This document shows, piece by piece, positions 56,014-64,000 of a stretch of 64,000 nucleotides of DNA. Position 1 is the first letter of the stretch, and every line of letters starts with the position of its first letter. Source of the stretch: Pogonophryne albipinna. Its lineage: Eukaryota > Chordata > Actinopteri > Perciformes > Artedidraconidae. The position numbers and the translations under genes were made by a program. The notes under the pieces were generated by a model that ran no database searches, had not been told where the DNA came from, and saw only the letters and a program-made list of their open reading frames with translations. The DNA is taken from contig CM053249.1 of assembly GCA_028583405.1 (NCBI GenBank), positions 38,586,111 to 38,650,110 on the forward strand, given 5' to 3'.

Positions 56014-56776
56014 GTAAGAACATTTCTTCAGCTAGCTGAAGGACTTTTGGTTAATGGAAAAATCTATCCAAAAGTGTACCAGAAAATTCAGTTTCTCTTT
56101 TCTTTCTGTGAGAAATGGCTGTAATGATTTGAATTGGTTGTATCACAGTCTAATATAGATCAGAATATGGTAAATGCATTAAAGTCTAAATATTCCCATG
56201 GAGGTTAATACTGTGCGCTGTGTGTGAAATACACACATGTACTTCTTGTTCCAGTGCTGATTGATTATGGCAAAAATAAATCACAATTATTTTGGTCAAT
56301 ATTGTGATTACAATTCTTTAGAAAGAACATTGTGTGCATTTCAAAGTTAAATGCATCAATCTGGTGCACATTTAAATCCAGAATTAAAAGGATAGAATAT
56401 TTCAAAACGTTTGCTCTTGAAAACTATTTAAACAAACACATTGGGAAAAAGTGACATCTATAAAACATGGTAACCAGCCCATGTTGAAAACATCTCAGCA
56501 GAGTGCACAAAAGTAGTCCCCTGCCCTGGAAAGTGTCAAGGTCTTGGCTATGGGTGTTGCAGAACTCACAGCCGGAGCCAGGGGCCACCTTGGCCACTGA
56601 ACCCTCCAGACCCACCTAGAGCCAGTCCCACCCACACTGAGGGGCCGAGCAGGGCTGAAGTGACAGCTGTTAAGAAATGTGTGCACTGGATTTGTAACAC
56701 TAGACACGGAGCGTAAGAGTTCAATTGTTATATACCCTGTCACTGTATTCTATGGCATTGACAACACCACTTCACT

Positions 56777-57031
56777 AAAGCTGCCTTCACATCATACGCG
56801 CTTTGCTCACGGCGAGGTGGTGGAAACAGCTAGTTAGTTTTGTTTCTAAAGTTACCCTGCTAGCTTGCACCTCCTCATACAGCTGTTACCTGATTGGTTA
56901 CGTGTCGAAAGGTCAGCGGCAGTCGAGGTGAAAGCTAAAATAATTAGAACTTTGAGTGCAGCGCTAGGCGCTTTGGCCCCAGAAGAAAAAGGCACAGAGC
57001 TGTTTACCGCTGGTCATGTGAAGGCAGCTTT
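56777..57031. mobile_element. Small MITE in mbtd1 intron 6
   Basis: Terminal inverted repeat AAAGCTGCCTTCACAT and its exact complement ATGTGAAGGCAGCTTT, 255 bp apart. No coding capacity; target duplication not resolved. Confidence 0.75.
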
Positions 57032-57048
57032 AAAGTCCATTCGTTACT

Positions 57049-57170
57049 AGGGTTGGGTATCGTTTGAATTTCCACCATTCTGATTCCGATTCCGATTCTA
57101 CTTTTCGATTCCGGTTCTTAACGGTTCTCAATTCCGATTCTTTGAGGGGCAGGGTAAAAAAAATGATTAA
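57049..57170. mobile_element. hAT-like terminus fragment
   Basis: CTAGGGTTGGGTATCGTTTG followed by repeated ATTCCGATTC motifs is a common teleost hAT end. The opposite end was not found, so it is a fragment. Confidence 0.45.
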
Positions 57171-57794
57171 GTTCTTGTTGAGAAAAACAAGCATATCTGC
57201 CTTCTCAGGCATACCAGGAAGAAATGTTTGAACATTTTAAAGTAAAATGCTTCAATCTGGTGCACTTTAAGCAGAATTACTAGAGACCTGATCTAGGGGG
57301 TACAACTCTAAACACCCATATGAAAAAGATCGGTTTACATTTGAATAATTAAATAAGTATGTGAGCATAACCAATAACCCATAGCCAATAACAAATACAT
57401 GTAACGTATTTTATTTTTGTTGTTCATTCATATCTTATTTTACTATTTTATTTATGCATATTTTTGTATCTCTCCAGTTTAAAACGATATGTCTGGTTTA
57501 CTGTCCTATAGTTTACATTGGAATGATTTCAAACCTGTTTTATCCCAATAATTATAAAGGAGAGCCTTGGGAATATGTTACATAAATTGTGATCAAACCG
57601 TTTGAGACCCACTGAGATAACTTAGACTAAAGTGAACTATCTAAACCAGGGGTCCGCAAACTTTTTCCTGTGAGGGCCACATAACTGTTCCCTTCTCTGA
57701 TGGGGGCCGGGGTCAGTTTGTAACAGAAAAAGTGTGACGATCGCAGGGGTGTCTAAATGTAAACATTTATTGTTTTCTAGAAAGCCACACATAA

Positions 57795-58100
57795 CCAAAT
57801 ATTAATAACCCTCTCTGGGATCTTCACAGAAAAAAAAGTCAGGAAATAAATAATAACACTATTAATGAAATAAATAACACTATTTATGAAATAAATAATA
57901 ACCAAATAACCCTCTCTGGGATCTTCACAGAAAAAGTCAGGAAATAAATAACACTATTTGTGAAATAAATAATAACCAAATAACCCTCTCTGGGTTCTTC
58001 ACAGAAAAAAATAAAGTCTGAAAATATATAATAACACTATTTATGAAATAAATAATAACCAAATAACCCTCTCTGGGTTCTTCACAGAAAAAAAGTCCAT
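57795..58100. repeat. Short tandem duplication inside the hAT
   Basis: Three to four copies of a block with AACCCTCTCTGGGATCTTCA, an A-run, and AATAACACTATTTATGAAAT, in the non-coding end of the hAT. Confidence 0.75.
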
Positions 58101-58490
58101 TGAACATTAACTTTCTGTTGTGCCGTGCACAATCTTAACAGGTAAAAGTTTAGCTTAGTTGTCAGAGCGGAATCTCTTACTCAAATGACTGATATGAGCA
58201 GTCTCTCAAAGTTCTTGTGTTCCTTCCTTAGAATCCTTTTGTAGGTTCCAGTAGGCTTGTAGACACCGCTGTTTGCAGCTCTCTCTCATCAACTTCCCTG
58301 TGCTTCCCACAAAGCAAGCAGGCTGAGAAACCGAACTAAGTGATACAGCACCTACACAGCACAATACATTTCACTACCAGTATGGTTGTGGAGATGGATT
58401 TTATCGCAGTAGATTTTATTATGATTACATTTGTTTGTACTCAGAATGACTCATTCAAGTCAGAAAAGTGAGCTTACCTATGTATGTTCA

Positions 58491-60278
58491 TCAGTGTGAG
58501 CCGTGGGCCTGCATCTGGCTGGTGAGAAGTTGAATGTCACGTTCCATTCTAGTCACAGCCAGTCTCAAACACTGATGCAGATGTTCATCTGTCAATCTTG
58601 ATCTCATCGGTGTTTTCAGGTGTTTCATGTGTGAAAAGGTTTGCTCACAGATATACGTGCTGCCAAAAAGTGTAAACATCTTCATTGCGTGTTTTTTTAT
58701 GTTAGGGTACGTGTCGTTTGGGAGGGCGGCAGAGAAGTCAATGAGACTGTTGGGATTGAATGCGTCTTTCAGAACATCACAGTTCTGTAACTCGGCCAAC
58801 GCAAACTGATAAGAAGGCTGGGCTTCATCGATGTCGGCAAGAAAGGGGTTCTGGAAAAGACGGATTTCTTTTGCATTAACATGTAGTATCCGGAATCGCA
58901 CACCGAACTCCGCCTTCAGCATTTCCAGTGCTTCCACACACTTTTCAGCTGGGAACGGGACAGCTGGGTTCTCTGCAGAGAGGTTTTGGGTAGCAGGGAG
59001 ATGGATGAAGTTGTGCTTTTTCACTTGTTCCAAAAGCAGCGCAAGTTTCACCTCAAATGCTTTTATGTGAGAATACATGTCGCAAATGAGTTTCCCTGGC
59101 CTTGGAGCTGCAAGTTAAGGCTGTTCAGCATTTCTGTCACGTCTGTTAAAAATGCGAGGTGCCATTTCCATTCTGGGTCGATCAGCTCTGGGACCGTTTT
59201 GTCTTTTGAATGAAGAAATGCGTTAATTTTGGGTAGCAGCTCTTAAAACGCCTCAAAACTCTGCCCCGGCTCAACCATCGGACCTCTGTGTAGCACATCG
59301 CCGTGCGCAGACTCCAGTTCAGACAGGAATTGTTGGAACTGCCTGTGTTTAAGTCCCTTTGCTCTGATGAAGTTTATGCATGACACCACAACCTTCATGA
59401 CAGAATCCCACTTCAACACTTTGCAGCACAGTGCTTGCTGGTGAGGCAGTGGACTTGTAGAGGGGCGGTGAGACCCCGTTCTTCCATCTCCCGGTTCATT
59501 AGACCCCGAGACGCGCCCACCATACTAGGAGCCCCGTCAGTCATGATGCTGGCAAGCTTTGACCAGTCTAGGTCCAACTCTTCCATGGATTGGCATACTT
59601 TGCCGAAAATATCCTCCCCCGTTGTAGTCCCTTTGAGACTTTGGAGGGCTGCCAGCTCATCGCACATCTCAAAGTTTGCGCTAACTCCACGAATAAAAAT
59701 GAGCAGCTGCGCTGTGTCTTGCACGTCCGTGCTCTCATCCAGTGCTAATGAAAAAAAGTCAAATTCTTTCGTCTTCTGCTGCAGCTGGGCATATACATTA
59801 CCCCCGATTTCTTCAATGCGTCTGGTGATTGTACTTTCCGACAGACTCACGGTATTAAAGACATCTTTCTTCTCGGGACACACCACACCACAGCATTCAA
59901 ACATTTCTTGACAAACTCTCCATCAGTGAAAGGTTTACCGCTGCTTGCCATCAGTTGAGCAACCCGAAAGCTGGCCCGAATGGATAACTGGTTCAGCTGA
60001 GCTTGGCGTACAAATGTATTCTGCTGATCTAACAGTCCACTTTTTAGCTTTGAGAGTTTGTCTGCTCGCATTTGGCCTTGCAAGTTATCATACTTGTCTT
60101 TGTGACGGGATTCCTAGTGTCGGCGCAGATTGTATTCTTTGAATACCGCCACCGCCTCTTGACAGATGCGACAAACAGCCTTTTCTTTGCATTGAACAAA
60201 AAAAAAATCGTTTGACCACTGCAGGTTAAATACCCTGCATTCTGAATAAATTTTTCTCTTACCTAACCTTTTCGCCAT
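58491..60278 (-). pseudogene. hAT transposase (Charlie/GTF2IRD2-like), broken
   Basis: Starts at 60278 with MAKRLGKRKIYSE and a zinc-finger-like CKEKAVCRICQE and LRRH block. An in-frame TAG follows near 60115. Further segments lie in shifted frames: FVRQAQLNQLSIRASFRVAQ (60083 frame), LALDESTDVQDTAQLLIFIR and IMTDGAPSMVGASRGLM (59904 frame, catalytic core region), and the C-terminal dimerisation part FGSTYICEQTFSHMKHLKTP (59078 frame, to 58491). At least one stop and two or more frameshifts make it non-functional. Such copies are often listed as GTF2IRD2- or SCAND3-like proteins. Confidence 0.87.
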
Positions 60279-60293
60279 TATTCCGTTCTATTT

Positions 60294-61165
60294 GTGACCC
60301 GCTCTATCGAAATCAGTCGGAAGTCGCAACGGCTCATTTCAAAATAAACGTGGATTTACGTAAAAAACTAATTTTTCGGGGTTCGGGTGTTTTGTTTGAT
60401 TTTAAACAAACAAAGTCTTGGCTTTCAGAATATGAAACTTTTATTTCCAAAATCACACGATAAATACATTTTTGAAGCTTGTAAAGGGACGAAGAGGCAC
60501 CTCTCCCTCGCAATCTGCTCTTCCGCAGCGCCGTCCCCCCTCCCTCTGCTGACATTATGAATGTAAGAGTATAGTAATCATAGATAACACGGCAGGGTCC
60601 GTTACAGTTTGTTTTCATCTGATTTCAATTAAACAAAGTCTTGGCTTTCAGAATATTAAACTTGTTTCGCAAATTCAGATGATAAATACAACTTTGAAGC
60701 TTCGGCATAATTACAAGCGGAGAACGGAGTAACTTGACGTCACAGCAGGCGTAACAACAGCCGGTGTTTCTCGTGAGGGTTTTCCCCGGGAAACAAATAC
60801 AATACACAGAAACGCAAAATTACACAAACACATACACTCACACACACACACGCACGTATACACACACACTCGCGAGCTTCCCCTCCAAACGAAAATATCT
60901 TCCCTCCGTAGTATTTTGATCATTTGCTCCGCTAATAACCAATCAGATCGATGGATTCCAGAGAAGAGAAAACTTTGAAGGCCTTTTTCTCAAAATGTTG
61001 ACTCGGTGACAGTCATTATATAATGTGACATATTTCGCTTAATATTTGGAGTACAAAAACAATCCTGATATCATTAGAAAGCTAGGAATCTCCTCTTTCC
61101 AACAGTGTATACAACTCAAAATGTGTCTTCGGGTCAATGCGACTGATTTCGATAGAGCAGGTCAC
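60294..61165. mobile_element. TIR element M, copy nested in the hAT
   Basis: Ends GTGACCCGCTCTATCGAAAT and (inverted) ATTTCGATAGAGCAGGTCAC, with ATTT on both sides (60290-60293 and 61166-61169), a possible 4-bp target duplication. It contains an internal partial duplication (the AAACAAAGTCTTGGCTTTCA block occurs twice, about 60405 and 60633). Related to 42830-43452. Confidence 0.75.
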
Positions 61166-61418
61166 ATTTGACAGGGGCTAGTCTAGGATTCGCGTGGCCA
61201 GACTGAAAAAAAATCATAATGCGTCTCTGGTATTGTTCAGGGGGCCGGGCCAAATGTGGAGGCGGGCCGTACCCGGCCCGCAGGCCTTAGTTTGGGGACC
61301 ACTGATCTAAACACTCAGAGTCCTTTACCTCACTGAGCTGTAGTTATCAGCCTCTCAGTCTGACTGGACTGGAGAGGACTCTCTCTCCACATCATTGTAG
61401 AAACATCTTCTTCTTCCG

Positions 61419-62035
61419 TTACGGCCTGTCCACACACAGGCATGAAAAAAATCTTGAAAAATCTTGATGCTGGGCGTGTCTGAAGCTTGGCGATTTTTTG
61501 CGAGCAACGCGACCAACAACCAATCACATGAATCTCCCGCCCCCGACATACAAAGCAATAACAATGTTAAAACAAAGTAAACTGGATATAAACTCCCCAA
61601 ACAGGCGAAAGCCTACCAGTTTCACCCACTGTCTCTGCCTCCTCCCTCCATGCTGGTTCCTCCAGTTTGTATCCCGGTAAATAGTTCTGGTCGTAAAGAA
61701 CCGGGTGATTTGTTACCGTAATTTCTCGTTTGGAATATGAGGAAATGAACTACGGTCTGGCTCTCCCAGCTTGCACGCGGTTTGATTGGCTAGCGCTTGT
61801 ACTGGCGGGATTTGCATAAACGGGATTTGATTGGCTGATGCCCGCTTCGAAAGCATCGGGAGCATCAAAAGTTGAACATTGCTCAACTTTTGATGCTCAC
61901 GATGCTTGCAAAGCCATGCTCCGCTCCCCACAATGCAGTTCAGCGAAGATTCAAAATCTTCTACGTCACCCCATTCAAGTGAATGGGCGAAGCTTTGAAA
62001 GATTTTTTTCATGCCTGTGTGTGGACGGGCCGTAA
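61419..62035. mobile_element. MITE with TTACGGCCTGTCC ends
   Basis: Inverted ends TTACGGCCTGTCCACACACA and its near-perfect complement (GTGTGTGGACGGGCCGTAA), each followed inward by AGGCATGAAAAAAATCTT. A second internal inverted stretch around 61853-61910 (CGAAAGCATC, GATGCTCACGATGC) could form an extra stem. No coding capacity. Confidence 0.8.
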
Positions 62036-62047
62036 CGCCAGTGCAAC

Positions 62048-63962
62048 GGGCCGGTGTTGTGCCGTAGATTGAAGCCTTGCCGTAGATTGAAGCCCTGTTC
62101 GCGGGGATGCGCAAACGTGACGTCATCGCCTGTATTGAGCGTTCGTCTAGTTTAATAAGCTTTTCTCTCTTTTGAATGATATATCAGATTAAACAGCAAA
62201 CGGCTGAATAAATAATGTGCATACAATTGCGAGGAGGCTCGTTTTAAGGACACTTTTCAGATAGTCACAATCTTCGTATTGGAACAAACTTCCGTTTTTG
62301 AGTGCAGTCCCACTCTGTTATATTCCTCCTTCCTACAGAACAGACAATGACAGGATAATATGTCATTTGTCAGTATAGTCCTATTTCTTAAAACCTTCTC
62401 TGTTGTTTAAGTGTCTGATAACCACGAATAGTAAGCAATGATATGACAGTAATGATATAACATGTCAGACACTGTTATTTTCAAGCAAGCCTAAAAGATA
62501 ATGTGTTCAAACTGGCTTCACTCACTTTAATTGCTCCTTTGAATGTAATGTTCCTCTGTGGTTTCCTACTCAACACATGTTTGTATTGTAATGCCACTCA
62601 TATTTTATTTGTTATTGTATTTTAAGGTGACATTGAATGCTTTGAAAGGTGCCCTAAAATAAAGTGTATTATTGATCTTATATCTGTGCCTATATCACAC
62701 TATTAATGTTCCTTATTTTAGATCTGCACTGTTCTCTATAACATGTTCAGCAGACCAGGTATTTCTCCTGCCAGATATGGCACCCCCCCCCCTACAACTT
62801 TGTCCAGGACAGTCACAACTTCACCACAATCACACTGGTGTTGCATGTTCCCCTCTAGTTTATGCTCACCAAAGCATTTTACTCTGGGCCCAGCAGTTGA
62901 AAAACTAAAGAGGAGGTTCCATATCCGGCAGTGCAGTTGTTAGAGCTGCCGGATTTTGAAGCGCCCCCTGTAATTTTGGCCAGGATAGTCACAATGTCAC
63001 CAAAATCACACTGGTGCTTGCTGTTCCCCTCTAGTTTGTGCTCACAAAAGCATTTTACTCTGGGCCCAGCAGGTGAAAAACTACAGAGGGGCTTCAAAAT
63101 CCGGCAGATCAGGTGTTGGTGCTGCCGGATTTGGAAGCCCCCCTTTAGTTTTTCTTTAGTTTTTCCAAATCCGGCAGGAGAAATACCTGCTCTGAACATG
63201 TTATGTAGAGAACAGTGCAGATCTTCCCTATTGACACCAGGATTAACCTAGTCTAAAATAAGGAACATTAATAGTGTGATAGAAAATTAAATGTAATGTA
63301 ATAGAGGCACAGATATAAGATCAATAATACACTTTATTTTAGGGCACCTTTCAAAGCATTCAATGTCACTTTAAAATACAATTTAAAATAAATAAATATA
63401 TGAGTGGCATTACAATACAAACATGTGTTGAGTAGGAATATATAAAAATGATATTCAAAGGAGCAATTCAAGTGAGTGAAGCCAGTTTGAATACATTATC
63501 TTTTAGGCTTGATTGAAAATAACAGTGTCTGACATGATCATATGTTATATCATTACTGCCATATCATTGCTTACTATTCGTGGTTATCAGACACTTAAAC
63601 AACAGAGAAGGTTTTAAGAAATAGGACTATACTGACGAATCACATATTATCCTGTCATTGTCTGTTCTGTAGGAAGGAGGAATATAAGAGAGTGGGACTA
63701 TACTCTCAAAAACTGAAGTTTGTTCCAATACGAAGATTGTGACAGATCTGAAAAACGTGTCCTTAAAACGAGCCTCCTCGCAATTGTATGCACATTATTT
63801 ATTCAGCCGTTTGCTGTTTAATCTGATATATCATTCAAAAGAGAGAAAAACGCTTAGAAAAGGGCGAACGCTCAATACAGGCGATGACGTCACCATTGCG
63901 CGTCCCCGCGAACAGGTCTTCAATCCACGGCAAGGCTTCAACCTACGGCATAACACCGGCCC
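62048..63962. mobile_element. 1.9-kb foldback element (long inverted repeat)
   Basis: Arms of roughly 730-800 bp (62048-62780 and 63165-63962) are near-complementary from GGGCCGGTGTT at the outer edge through GTGACGTCATCGCCTGTATT to GATCTGCACTGTTCTC. The centre (about 62781-63164) holds two copies of a block with ATCACACTGGTG, CCCCTCTAGTTT and TTTTACTCTGGGCCCAGCAG, plus GCCGGAT motifs in both orientations. No transposase was recognised. Confidence 0.85.
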
Positions 63963-64000
63963 TGGTCTCAGGTTACACTGTAGGAAGTGTAGGTACAACG

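Larger units (their letters stand above)
57647..61304 (-). mobile_element. 3.66-kb hAT element with full target duplication
   Basis: Ends CAGGGGTCCGCAAACTTTTT and (inverted) CAGTGGTCCCCAAACTAAGG are flanked by the perfect 8-mer ATCTAAAC at 57639-57646 and 61305-61312. It contains a broken transposase on the - strand, an internal tandem region (about 57795-58100) and a nested TIR element (60294-61165) upstream of the transposase start. It lies in mbtd1 intron 6. Confidence 0.93.

Noticed and set aside
58491..60278. Host GTF2IRD2-like gene
   Set aside because: Stops and frameshifts, plus transposon ends with a perfect 8-bp duplication, show a decayed hAT transposase.

Overview
This is a vertebrate nuclear window, most likely from a teleost fish. 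The genes have short exons, GT-AG introns and fish-like protein sequences. The repeats are of kinds typical of teleosts: DIRS, several hAT families, an L2-like LINE and long CA/GT microsatellites. All four host genes lie on the + strand.

Layout. (1) 343-3477: last two coding exons of tmem94. Their intron holds a hAT-like MITE swollen by two minisatellites. (2) 3478-6061: tmem94 3' UTR and intergenic DNA. (3) 6062-32032: a 26-kb multi-layer insertion. An old hAT (8-bp target duplication) is split by a GC-rich MITE. The MITE is split by a segment flanked by 14-bp direct repeats. That segment holds a near-complete DIRS retrotransposon (about 7214-13150, - strand) and a 17.3-kb composite: long-TIR element E1 (13327-20270), a 7.2-kb segment with a complete eight-exon il1r2-like gene (21178-26078), and a second copy E2 (27494-30654). 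(4) 34887-50703: complete 12-exon tdrkh. Its introns carry a ZBED-type hAT deletion derivative, an L2-like LINE with a long EN-RT frame, a (GT)130 tract and two large minisatellites. One of these runs into the splice acceptor of exon 10. (5) 51460-53085: a 36-copy 45-bp minisatellite just beyond the tdrkh 3' end. (6) 53926-56013: first six coding exons of mbtd1. The gene continues beyond the window. Its last visible intron holds MITEs, a 3.66-kb hAT and a 1.9-kb foldback element.

Function. TMEM94 is an ER/plasma-membrane multipass protein. IL1R2 is a decoy receptor for IL-1. TDRKH is a mitochondrial piRNA-trimming scaffold. MBTD1 is a methyl-lysine reader of the TIP60/NuA4 complex. No shared pathway is implied.

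The most notable observation is the way il1r2 sits here. Matching halves of three older insertions flank it on both sides. The two E copies carry reciprocal 7-bp flanks: E1-left equals E2-right, and E1-right equals E2-left. That is the pattern expected if a gene-bearing segment was moved into this locus through a circular intermediate, or as a tandem-duplication-derived macrotransposon.
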